DNA of 5,512 bases. It comes from JAABYT01 sp964194585. Lineage in GTDB: Bacteria > Pseudomonadota > Gammaproteobacteria > HK1. The stretch's first letter is position 1; each line of letters opens with the position of its first letter. A program made the position numbers and the translations under genes. The notes below the pieces were generated by a model, which worked only from the letters and a program-made list of their open reading frames with translations, had not been told where the DNA came from and searched no databases. The stretch covers positions 1-5,512 of the forward strand of contig CAXMNG010000205.1 in assembly GCA_964194585.1 (NCBI GenBank). Direction: 5' to 3'. Positions 1 through 5,512 of this stretch are shown in pieces.

Positions 1-780
1 CGAGCTCAGCGTCGGTTTTTTGATCAGCTCGTTGAAATCTTTTTTCGCGAGTCGCATCAGCTGACCATCGGTGAGCATGGTCACGGTGGCGTTGCGCTTG
101 GATTCCGACACCAGCGCTTCCTCACCAAAGCAGTCGCCTGCGCCGAGTTCGGCCAACTTCGACGTTTTGCCGTTCGCCGCCGATTTACGCGTGACCAGAC
201 AGCGGCCGGATTGAACGATGTAGTAGTAGTCACCCGTGCCTCCCTGCTCCACGACGACGTCGCCGGCCCGAATATCCATCGCCTCCATGTTGGTGAAGAC
301 GCTCTGAATGTTGGCTGCCGGCAAACGGCTGAACAGATCGGAGCCGAGCATGCGGGTCATCCAATCCCCGTCGCTATCGTCCACCAGGTCGAGCACTTCC
401 ACCTGGCTGCCTTCGGCGTCGAAGCGATCGTCGGAAAGCAGTCGATCGAGTACGGTGCGATCGATCTTGAATACCTGCAGCGGAGTTTTTGCGCGCGCCG
501 AGAGCTGGCGCGGCTGCAGCTGGGCGAGCGCGTGGCGTGCGTCCTGAGTATGGGAATTGACTTGTTTGACCAGCTGACCGTCGGCGACCAGCTCGAGCTC
601 CCCCTCGATGACGAAGAAGGAGAAGTTGTCCTTGTCGCCCTGCTTGAAGACGTAGCGTCCCCTGCGGTACTTGACGATCGTGCCCTGGCGCAGAACCTCC
701 TCCTGGTGCTGCGCCGGCAGGCCATTGACGGGGATCAACTCCCGCACGGCGTCGGCAAACTGGTCGGTGGCAGGGGCCAT
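1..780 (-). CDS. Tandem cyclic-nucleotide-binding domain protein, C-terminus outside the window
   Basis: The frame is open from ATG at 780 to the window edge, giving 260 residues without a stop. Two CNB beta-roll folds are visible. The first (about residues 21-115) has the GRYVFKQGD and FFVIEGELELV strands but lacks the phosphate-binding cassette, so it is probably a non-binding copy. The second (about 145-255) has AGDVVVEQGGTGDYYYIVQSG and then an intact cassette: FGEEAL at 218-223 and the ligand-phosphate arginine R229 in KRNATV. A negatively charged linker (about 121-140) joins them. No helix-turn-helix appears in the visible part, so this is not a typical Crp/Fnr regulator. From family memory, proteins of this kind often end in a rhodanese domain; that part is not visible here. 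The ligand is unknown. The start is ATG 780 because an in-frame stop lies at 814-816 and only a TTG at 792 lies between; the ribosome binding site is weak. The gene is divergent from the sugar-nucleotide genes. Confidence 0.9.
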   Translation of the reverse strand, partial: MAPATDQFADAVRELIPVNGLPAQHQEEVLRQGTIVKYRRGRYVFKQGDKDNFSFFVIEGELELVADGQLVKQVNSHTQDARHALAQLQPRQLSARAKTPLQVFKIDRTVLDRLLSDDRFDAEGSQVEVLDLVDDSDGDWMTRMLGSDLFSRLPAANIQSVFTNMEAMDIRAGDVVVEQGGTGDYYYIVQSGRCLVTRKSAANGKTSKLAELGAGDCFGEEALVSESKRNATVTMLTDGQLMRLAKKDFNELIKKPTLSS

Positions 781-817
781 CTGGCTGGTCAAATGCTCTA
801 TGCTTTCGCGAGGTTAC

Positions 818-823
818 ATTCTA
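818..823 (-). promoter_or_regulatory. Possible -10 element for the CNB gene
   Basis: On the minus strand the hexamer TAGAAT matches the sigma-70 consensus TATAAT at five of six positions and lies 37 bases before the ATG at 780, giving a leader of roughly 30 bases. No good -35 hexamer stands at 16-18 bases upstream, so the site would need an activator or may be a chance match. Confidence 0.25.
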
Positions 824-960
824 CCGATCCGGGGTGCGGGCGAAACCATCCGGGCCGGCCGGGCAGCTGCCGCCGTGTGCCTGATCTGTCGCGTGTTTGG
901 ATCGCCGGGCGGGCAGTCGACCCCCGAACTCGCCCGTCCCCGTTGAATCTATCGGCAATT

Positions 961-983
961 CTGCCCCAAAAGCACAGGGGCAG
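961..983. repeat. Perfect 7-bp inverted repeat, possible operator or stem-loop
   Basis: CTGCCCC at 961-967 is the exact reverse complement of GGGGCAG at 977-983, separated by nine A-rich bases (968-976). There is no T-run after it on the plus strand, so it is not a standard intrinsic terminator. Its place in the middle of a divergent promoter region would suit a regulator binding site, but no regulator is identified. Confidence 0.45.
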
Positions 984-1017
984 GGGCTCGCCGGGCACCC
1001 GCCCGCCAACGGGCCGG

Positions 1018-1026
1018 TGCTACGCT
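1018..1026 (+). promoter_or_regulatory. Possible extended -10 promoter for the UDP-xylose synthase gene
   Basis: TGCTACGCT has the TGn extension followed by TACGCT, which keeps the first two and last bases of the -10 consensus. Transcription would begin near 1033, at the foot of the stem-loop at 1033-1056, leaving a leader of about 35 bases. No -35 hexamer is visible at the expected distance. This is a weak prediction by eye. Confidence 0.2.
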
Positions 1027-1033
1027 TGTGGTA

Positions 1034-1055
1034 GCCGGCCTGGTCGAAGGCCGGC
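1034..1055 (+). promoter_or_regulatory. GC-rich stem-loop in the leader of the UDP-xylose synthase gene
   Basis: GCCGGCCT (1034-1041) pairs perfectly with AGGCCGGC (1048-1055) around a six-base loop GGTCGA. The eight-pair, almost all G-C stem ends three bases before the Shine-Dalgarno sequence at 1059-1062. In RNA it would be stable and could affect ribosome access or shield the 5' end. In DNA it could be a regulator site. The pairing is directly visible; the role is inference. Confidence 0.5.
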
Positions 1056-1058
1056 CGT

Positions 1059-1062
1059 GGAG
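1059..1062 (+). promoter_or_regulatory. Shine-Dalgarno sequence that fixes the UDP-xylose synthase start
   Basis: GGAG lies five bases before ATG 1068. The alternative in-frame ATG at 1083, which would begin directly at the Rossmann strand MRVLITGG, has no comparable site before it, so the upstream start is preferred. Confidence 0.6.
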
Positions 1063-1067
1063 TAGGA

Positions 1068-2021
1068 ATGAAAAGACAGCGAATGCGGGTCCTGATCACC
1101 GGTGGTGCCGGATTCCTCGGCTCTCACCTGTGTGAGCGATTGCTCGGTGAGGGCCACGAGGTCCTGTGCGTCGACAATTTCTACACGGGCACCAAGGAGA
1201 ATGTGCTCGGTCTCCTCGATGACCCGCATTTCGAGCTCATGCGCCATGACATCACCTTCCCCCTCTATGTGGAGGTGGACGAGATTTACAATCTGGCCTG
1301 CCCCGCATCCCCGGTTCACTACCAGTTCGATCCGGTACAGACCACCAAGACCAGCGTTCACGGGGCCATCAATATGCTCGGGCTCGCCAAGCGTGTGCGG
1401 GCGACTATACTGCAGGCCTCCACCAGCGAGGTTTATGGCGATCCGGAAGTTCATCCCCAGACGGAGGCTTACTGGGGCAGGGTGAATCCCATCGGACCCA
1501 GGGCCTGTTACGACGAGGGTAAGCGCTGCGCGGAGACCCTGTTCTTCGACTACTACGGCCAGCACGGCCTGGGTATCAAGGTGGCGCGCATATTCAATAC
1601 TTATGGCCCACGCATGCATCCCAATGACGGACGCGTGGTGTCGAATTTCATCGTCCAGGCATTGAGCAACGAGCCCATTACGATTTACGGTGACGGGTCG
1701 CAGACGCGTTCCTTTTGTTATGTGGACGATCTGATCGATGGTCTGGTGCGGCTGATGGCGAGCGAAGCTGCTTTCATCGGGCCGCTGAACCTGGGTAATC
1801 CCACAGAGATCACCATAGGGGAGCTCGCCGAGCAGATCGTGTCCATGACCGGTGCGCGCTCGCCCATCGACTACCAGCCGGCGCCCCAGGACGATCCGAG
1901 CCGGCGCTGCCCGGATATTTCCCTGGCGGGTGAGCGCATCGACTGGGTGCCACGCGTCGGGTTGGAAGAGGGGTTGAAGCATACGGTGGCGTATTTTGAG
2001 AAACTACTTTCAGAACAGTAG
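1068..2021 (+). CDS. uxs: UDP-glucuronate decarboxylase (UDP-xylose synthase), extended SDR family
   Basis: The enzyme oxidises C4 of UDP-glucuronate, decarboxylates it and reduces the intermediate to UDP-xylose, using tightly bound NAD in the cytoplasm. The 317-residue protein is full length for bacterial members. The NAD-binding GGAGFLGSH is at residues 12-20 and the acidic end of the second strand is D36 in VDNFYTG. The catalytic set is T119 and E121 in ASTSEVYGD, with Y148 and K152 in YDEGKR. Signatures separating this family from GalE epimerases and RmlB dehydratases are YWGRVNPIGPRACYDEGKR (135-153), NTYGPRMHPNDGRVVSNF (177-194) and RRCPDI (279-284). The gene is first of three SDR genes on this strand, 96 bp before gmd. 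The enzyme that makes its substrate, UDP-glucose 6-dehydrogenase, is not in the window. UDP-xylose normally feeds extracellular or lipopolysaccharide glycans; the acceptor here is unknown. Confidence 0.95.
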   Translation: MKRQRMRVLITGGAGFLGSHLCERLLGEGHEVLCVDNFYTGTKENVLGLLDDPHFELMRHDITFPLYVEVDEIYNLACPASPVHYQFDPVQTTKTSVHGAINMLGLAKRVRATILQASTSEVYGDPEVHPQTEAYWGRVNPIGPRACYDEGKRCAETLFFDYYGQHGLGIKVARIFNTYGPRMHPNDGRVVSNFIVQALSNEPITIYGDGSQTRSFCYVDDLIDGLVRLMASEAAFIGPLNLGNPTEITIGELAEQIVSMTGARSPIDYQPAPQDDPSRRCPDISLAGERIDWVPRVGLEEGLKHTVAYFEKLLSEQ

Positions 2022-2117
2022 CCAGACTATTGATAGACGATAGATTACAGAGAGTTATGCGGATTAATTAAAGTAATATCGAGGAAGTGCCGTCGTACCG
2101 GCGGTCAATCGGGGGAT
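2022..2117 (+). other. AT-rich spacer between the UDP-xylose synthase gene and gmd, possible promoter
   Basis: This 96-bp spacer is clearly richer in A and T (especially 2022-2080) than the surrounding genes. It carries a short tandem repeat of GATAGA (2032-2037 and 2039-2044) and the palindrome TTAATTAA (2064-2071). TTGATA at 2030-2035 matches the -35 consensus at five of six positions; 17 bases later AGTTAT (2053-2058) is a poor -10. TAATAT at 2074-2079 is another -10-like hexamer without a -35 partner. No terminator hairpin with a T-run is visible, so gmd may be read both from the upstream gene and from its own promoter. Confidence 0.35.
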
Positions 2118-3242
2118 ATGGCGAAAACTGCACTCATTACCGGCGTCACCGGACAGGATGGCGCTTACCTGGCCGAGTTTCTGCTCGGCAAAGGCTACGA
2201 TGTGCACGGCATCAAGCGCCGGGCCTCGCTGTTCAACACCGATCGGGTGGATCATCTCTACCAGGATCCCCACGAAAGCAATCGCGATTTCGTTCTTCAC
2301 TACGGCGATACCACGGACGCCACCAATCTGCTGCGTGTCATCCAGTCGGTCAAGCCCGACGAGATATACCACCTCGCGGCCCAGAGTCACGTGGCGGTGT
2401 CGTTCGAAACCCCGGAGTACACGGCCAACGCCGACGGACTGGGAACCCTGCGCATGCTGGAGGCGATTCGCATCCTGGGTCTGGATAAAACGGCACGCTT
2501 TTATCAGGCGTCGACCTCGGAGCTCTTTGGCAAGGTCTCGGAGACACCACAGACCGAGCGCACGCCGTTTTACCCGCGCTCGCCTTACGCGGTCGCCAAG
2601 CTGTATGCCTACTGGATAACCGTCAACTACCGAGAGGCCTACGGTCTATTTGCCTGCAACGGCATTCTCTTCAATCACGAATCCCCGATCCGTGGCGAGA
2701 CCTTCGTCACGCGCAAGATTACCCGGGCGGTCGCGCGCATCGCGCTGGGTCTGCAGGAACGGCTGTACCTGGGCAATCTGGATGCTCGTCGTGACTGGGG
2801 CCATGCCCGGGATTTCGTCGAGGCGCAATGGCTGATGCTGCAACAGGAGCAGCCCGAAGACTTCGTCATCGCCACCGGCCGGCAGCACTCGGTGCGCGAG
2901 TTCGTGCAAATTGCGTTCGCACAAGCCGGCATCGACCTGCGATTCGAAGGCAGCGGCGCCGACGAGAAAGCCATCGTCGAGTCGGTGCGTGAGGTCGAGG
3001 GCTTGAAGGCAGCATGTGCCATCGGCGCGGAGCTCGTGTGGGTGGACCCGCGCTATTTCCGGCCCACCGAGGTGGAAACTCTGCTCGGCGACCCCAGCAA
3101 GGCCCGCGAACTGCTGGGGTGGCGGCCACGCGTCGGTTTCGCCGAGCTGGTGGAGGAAATGGTGCGTGAAGATCTGGCCCTGGCCCGGCGCGACAAGCAC
3201 TCCCGCGACCTCGGCTTCAAAACCTTCGACCACCATGAGTAG
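2118..3242 (+). CDS. gmd: GDP-mannose 4,6-dehydratase
   Basis: This cytoplasmic SDR converts GDP-D-mannose to GDP-4-keto-6-deoxy-D-mannose with NADP, the first step to GDP-L-fucose. Its 374 residues match the E. coli enzyme (373). The cofactor loop GVTGQDG is at 9-15 and the phosphate-contacting KRRASLFNTDR at 33-43. Catalytic residues T133 and E135 (STSELFG) and Y157 and K161 (SPYAVAK) fall at the same numbers as in E. coli Gmd. NHESPIRGETFVTRKIT (186-202) and RDWGHARDF (225-233) are family signatures, and the C-terminal FRPTEVETLLGD (314-325) is typical. ATG 2118 is the only start: no in-frame ATG, GTG or TTG lies between it and the stop at 2034-2036. The Shine-Dalgarno is poor, a G-run (2111-2115) only two bases from the ATG. 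Its last codons overlap fcl. The product could also feed GDP-rhamnose or GDP-perosamine, but the adjoining fcl points to fucose. Confidence 0.97.
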   Translation: MAKTALITGVTGQDGAYLAEFLLGKGYDVHGIKRRASLFNTDRVDHLYQDPHESNRDFVLHYGDTTDATNLLRVIQSVKPDEIYHLAAQSHVAVSFETPEYTANADGLGTLRMLEAIRILGLDKTARFYQASTSELFGKVSETPQTERTPFYPRSPYAVAKLYAYWITVNYREAYGLFACNGILFNHESPIRGETFVTRKITRAVARIALGLQERLYLGNLDARRDWGHARDFVEAQWLMLQQEQPEDFVIATGRQHSVREFVQIAFAQAGIDLRFEGSGADEKAIVESVREVEGLKAACAIGAELVWVDPRYFRPTEVETLLGDPSKARELLGWRPRVGFAELVEEMVREDLALARRDKHSRDLGFKTFDHHE

Positions 3243-4239
3243 CGGCACCGCCACCACGTCCACATCCTTACCAGCATCCATTCGCCAGGCACGCATCTAC
3301 GTTGCGGGCCACCGTGGCCTGGTGGGATCGTCGGTGCTGCGGGCGCTCGCCAGCGCCGGATGCGAGGGGCTCGTAACGCGCGATCACAGTGCCCTCGAGC
3401 TCACCGACAGGGCCGCGGTGGAGGAGTTTTTTGCCGCTGAGCGTCCGGAGCTGGTGCTCCTGTGTGCTGCCAAGGTGGGCGGCATCGGCGCCAACAACGA
3501 TTTTCCCGCCGAGTTCATCCATGTGAATCTGGCCATTCAATCCAACGTCATCCACGCTGCCTGGCGGACCGGGGTTCAGCGCCTCCTGTTTCTGGGCTCC
3601 TCGTGCATTTATCCTCGGAATTGCCCGCAGCCCATCCGCGAAGAGTACCTGCTCACGGGGCCCCTGGAGGCCACCAACAGGCCCTATGCCATTGCGAAGA
3701 TTGCCGGAGTGGAAATGTGCTGGTCTTACAACCGCCAGTACGGCACCCGCTATCTGACGCTCATGCCCACCAACCTCTACGGACCCGGTGACAACTACGA
3801 TCTGGAGACTTCCCATGTGCTGCCGGCGCTCATCCGCAAATGCCACGAGGCCAAGGCCGCGGGTGCCAACCAGGTGCAGGCCTGGGGAAGCGGCACACCC
3901 TGCCGCGAGCTGCTCTACAGCGACGACCTGGCGGGTGCCGTGGTCTTTCTTCTGGGGCTGGAGGAAGGGCAGCTGGACGTGCATTTCAATGACGAAAAGC
4001 CGCCGCTCATCAACATCGGCGGCGGCCAAGACCAGAGTATTGCCGAGCTGATGGATGTGGTTAAAAAAGTCGTTGGCTTCGAGGGCGACGTGATCTGGGA
4101 CCGAAGCCGTGCCGACGGCACGCCGCGCAAGCTACTGGACGTATCGGCCATGCATGCCCTGGGATGGCGCCACAAGACGCCCCTGGAGGAGGGCATTCGC
4201 CTGGTTTACGAGGATTTCCTGACAAACTGGCGAGACTGA
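3235..4239 (+). CDS. fcl: GDP-L-fucose synthase (GDP-4-keto-6-deoxymannose 3,5-epimerase/4-reductase)
   Basis: This NADPH-dependent SDR epimerises C3 and C5 of the Gmd product and reduces C4, giving GDP-L-fucose. The start ATG sits inside the end of gmd (ATGAGTAG, 8-bp overlap). No Shine-Dalgarno is evident, so translation is probably coupled. The frame is open further upstream, but inside gmd sequence. The protein has 334 residues against 321 in E. coli, the difference being mainly a Ser/Thr/Ala-rich N-terminal stretch of about 15 residues before the first strand RIYVAGHRGLVGSS (20-33). Catalytic residues are all present with an offset of 15 from E. coli: S122 and C124 in GSSCIYP, Y151 and K155 in YAIAK, and H194 in TSHVLP. 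MPTNLYGPGDNYD (177-189) is a family signature. The stop is seven bases from the end of the convergent nadC. The gene is also called wcaG. Confidence 0.96.
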   Translation: MSSGTATTSTSLPASIRQARIYVAGHRGLVGSSVLRALASAGCEGLVTRDHSALELTDRAAVEEFFAAERPELVLLCAAKVGGIGANNDFPAEFIHVNLAIQSNVIHAAWRTGVQRLLFLGSSCIYPRNCPQPIREEYLLTGPLEATNRPYAIAKIAGVEMCWSYNRQYGTRYLTLMPTNLYGPGDNYDLETSHVLPALIRKCHEAKAAGANQVQAWGSGTPCRELLYSDDLAGAVVFLLGLEEGQLDVHFNDEKPPLINIGGGQDQSIAELMDVVKKVVGFEGDVIWDRSRADGTPRKLLDVSAMHALGWRHKTPLEEGIRLVYEDFLTNWRD

Positions 4240-4246
4240 ATCCGGA

Positions 4247-5098
4247 TCATCGCGATTCGAAGCGCATGGAGAAATCGATCGCCCGCACATTCTTGGTGAG
4301 AGCGCCCACGGAGATGTAATCCACGCCGCTGCTCGCCAGCTCCGGTAGATCCTCGATGGCGACGTTTCCGGAAATTTCCAGCTTCGCCCGCCCGCGGGAT
4401 CGTGCGACTGCCTCGCCGATTTCCGCCCGGTCGAAATTATCCAGCATCACGACGTCTGCACCGGCCGTCAGAGCTTCGTCGAGCTGGATGAGATCGTTTA
4501 CTTCCACTTCGACGGTCAGATCCGGATTGGCGTGCCGAGCCGCGGCTACGACTGGCGCGATGGAGCCGGCGTTGGCGATATGGTTGTCCTTGATGAGAAC
4601 GGCATCGAACAGCCCCGAGCGGTGATTGTGACAACCGCCGCAACGCACGGCGTATTTCTGGGCGCTGCGCAGTCCCGGCAGTGTTTTTCGCGTATCGAGA
4701 ATCCGCGTACTGCTGCCTTGGAGAGCACGGGCATAGCTTCGCGCGATGGTCGCAGTGCCGGAAAGCAGCTGCAGGAAGTTGAGCCCCGTGCGCTCGCCAG
4801 TCAGGATCGGCGCAGCTGGTCCCGTGACGGTGCAGACAACGTCACCTGCTTCTATCGTATCGGCGTCGCCGGCGCGCCAGTGAACCGCGATCTCCGGACA
4901 CAATTGCCGGAATACCTCGTCGAACCACGCCACGCCACACAGCACGGCGGATTCACGACACACCACCGACGCGGTGGCGGTGGCGTCGGGCGCCAGCAGT
5001 GTCGCCGTCACGTCCCCGCTGCCCACATCCTCTTCCAGCGCCAGGCGTACGGTCGTGGATACGTCATCGGGGCGTGGTGACGCCGGGTCCTTGCTCAT
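4247..5098 (-). CDS. nadC: Nicotinate-nucleotide pyrophosphorylase (carboxylating), quinolinate phosphoribosyltransferase
   Basis: NadC joins quinolinate to PRPP and decarboxylates it to nicotinate mononucleotide, the third step of de novo NAD synthesis. The 283-residue protein covers the whole family fold: an N-terminal mixed domain (EEDVGSGDVTATLL at 22-35) and a C-terminal barrel. Active-site residues align with a constant offset of two to the known M. tuberculosis set: R103 (GERTGLNFLQLLSG), R137 and K138 (DTRKTLPG), H159 and R160 (NHRSG), K170 (LIKDNHI), E199 (VEVEVND) and D220 (MLDNF). NadC is a soluble dimer or hexamer. The start is ATG 5098, with AGAGA (5106-5110) seven bases upstream as a modest ribosome binding site. 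It faces fcl tail to tail and lies 40 bp downstream of the protease gene on the same strand, so the two may be co-transcribed. No nadA or nadB is in the window. Confidence 0.97.
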   Translation of the reverse strand: MSKDPASPRPDDVSTTVRLALEEDVGSGDVTATLLAPDATATASVVCRESAVLCGVAWFDEVFRQLCPEIAVHWRAGDADTIEAGDVVCTVTGPAAPILTGERTGLNFLQLLSGTATIARSYARALQGSSTRILDTRKTLPGLRSAQKYAVRCGGCHNHRSGLFDAVLIKDNHIANAGSIAPVVAAARHANPDLTVEVEVNDLIQLDEALTAGADVVMLDNFDRAEIGEAVARSRGRAKLEISGNVAIEDLPELASSGVDYISVGALTKNVRAIDFSMRFESR

Positions 5099-5138
5099 GG
5101 GGATGTCTCTATTGTCGCTGCCGGCGGCGGCCGTGGGA

Positions 5139-5512
5139 CTATTGACGAATAGTAAGCTCTCGATCCCGTTGCGTGAACTCCAGCTTGCGCAGGAATGTCA
5201 TGCCCAGCAGCACCTCTTCACTCTGCATGTGGGGATTGATGTCGGCGCGGACGTTTTCGAGCTGGATATTACCGAGCCGGACGTCGTCGAGTCGCGTGGC
5301 ATAGGTGGTAATGGTGCCATTGGCGGTATTCGCCCGCAAAGGCGCGCCACTCTTGAGGCCCAGGCGACGCGCAACGCTGGCGGGCACCGAAACGGAGGTC
5401 GCACCGGTATCCAGCAGGAAGGTGACCGGATGGCCGTTGATGGCGCCGTTGGCAACGTAGTGGCCGGCCCGATTTTGCCGCAGGACGACCTCGCGGACAC
5501 CGTCGGCGCGCA
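5139..5512 (-). CDS. Retropepsin-like (clan AA) aspartic protease, C-terminal part
   Basis: The frame is open from the window edge to TAG at 5139-5141, giving 123 complete residues; the N-terminus is outside. Residues below count from the first full codon at 5510. The catalytic motif DTGA is at 34-37 within VTFLLDTGATSVSVP, preceded by the strand GHYVANGAINGHPV. The second family signature, LLGMTFLRKLEF at 101-112, gives the hydrophobic-hydrophobic-Gly motif that ends the single-lobe fold. This matches the DTGA-type clan AA proteases of proteobacteria (as I recall, TIGR02281). They have one aspartate per chain, so they must dimerise, and many have an N-terminal membrane anchor; neither point can be tested here. 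The frame crosses the left-hand side of the motif without a start in the window, and a GTG at 5385-5387 lies after the DTGA motif, so it is not the start. Substrate unknown. It precedes nadC by 40 bp. Confidence 0.88.
   Translation of the reverse strand, partial: RADGVREVVLRQNRAGHYVANGAINGHPVTFLLDTGATSVSVPASVARRLGLKSGAPLRANTANGTITTYATRLDDVRLGNIQLENVRADINPHMQSEEVLLGMTFLRKLEFTQRDRELTIRQ

Larger units (their letters stand above)
781..1067. other. Divergent intergenic region between the CNB gene and the UDP-xylose synthase gene
   Basis: This 287-bp region separates two genes transcribed away from each other and should hold both promoters. It is GC-rich and contains several GGCCGG runs, a 10-bp palindrome GGCAGCTGCC (862-871) and two perfect stem-loop repeats listed separately. 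I see no convincing small gene in it. Open frames that cross it lack recognisable protein features and have no plausible ribosome binding site. Confidence 0.7.

Noticed and set aside
961..990. Stem-loop 961-983 as an intrinsic terminator
   Set aside because: No T-run follows on the plus strand; on the minus strand the following bases are not a T-run either, and no gene ends beside it.
211..1065. Long plus-strand open frame of 284 codons opposite the CNB gene
   Set aside because: It lies mostly antisense to a gene with clear CNB motifs, its translation shows no recognisable domain, and the tail is proline/arginine-rich as expected of non-coding GC-rich sequence.
1020..1982. Long minus-strand open frame of 320 codons opposite the UDP-xylose synthase gene
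   Set aside because: It covers almost exactly the antisense of a gene with complete catalytic motifs. Antisense frames stay open in GC-rich genes, and nothing in the translation resembles a protein family.
3016..3234. Upstream extension of the fcl frame to a start at 3016
   Set aside because: The extra 73 residues are the out-of-frame reading of gmd, rich in Arg, Ser and Trp, and no GDP-fucose synthase has such an extension. ATG 3235 is the natural overlapping start.
3268..4029. Minus-strand open frame of 253 codons opposite fcl, and a similar 216-codon frame at 2646-3296 opposite gmd
   Set aside because: Both are codon-bias shadows of well-identified genes, without motifs or ribosome binding sites.
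1068..4239. Three similar SDR genes as a recent tandem duplication
   Set aside because: They share only the general SDR motifs. Each has its own family signatures and different lengths, so they are distant paralogues from separate families.
4238..4258. Inverted repeat GAATC/GATTC across the fcl-nadC junction as a bidirectional terminator
   Set aside because: The stem is only five pairs, weak and AT-containing, with no T-run on either side.
5099..5138. GC-rich gap between the protease gene and nadC as a terminator
   Set aside because: The CCG/GGC run does not form a clean stem-loop followed by T residues.

Overview
The window looks like an ordinary stretch of a GC-rich proteobacterial chromosome, most likely a gammaproteobacterium. 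That placement rests on the general look of the NadC, Gmd and cyclic-nucleotide-binding proteins and cannot be pinned to a genus by eye. There are no transposases, phage genes, RNA genes, CRISPR repeats or attachment sites. Six protein genes fill nearly all of it, and two of them run off the ends.

Layout: positions 1-780 (minus strand) hold most of a gene for a protein with two cyclic-nucleotide-binding (CNB) folds; its C-terminus is outside the window. A 287-bp divergent intergenic region follows, with two perfect inverted repeats, one just before the ribosome binding site of the next gene. Positions 1068-4239 (plus strand) are a cassette of three extended short-chain dehydrogenases (SDRs): UDP-glucuronate decarboxylase (UDP-xylose synthase), GDP-mannose 4,6-dehydratase (gmd) and GDP-L-fucose synthase (fcl/wcaG). 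An AT-rich 96-bp spacer separates the first two; gmd and fcl overlap by 8 bp. Seven bases after fcl, and facing it, lies nadC (minus, 4247-5098), the quinolinate phosphoribosyltransferase of NAD synthesis. Upstream of nadC on the same strand is the C-terminal part of a retropepsin-like aspartic protease with a DTGA active-site motif (5139 to the window edge).

How the genes work together: gmd and fcl form the complete two-enzyme route from GDP-D-mannose to GDP-L-fucose, and their overlap implies coupled expression. The first SDR makes a different activated sugar, UDP-xylose, from UDP-glucuronate. The three enzymes therefore supply two sugar donors for a surface polysaccharide, lipopolysaccharide or glycosylation system, but no glycosyltransferase, polymerase, transporter or UDP-glucose dehydrogenase lies in the window. 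The flanking genes belong to unrelated housekeeping or signalling functions, so the cassette looks like a small precursor-supply unit placed between core genes.

I found no convincing undescribed system. The points most worth a second look are the inverted repeats in the divergent promoter region, the isolated sugar-nucleotide cassette, and the degenerate first CNB domain of the putative sensor next to it.
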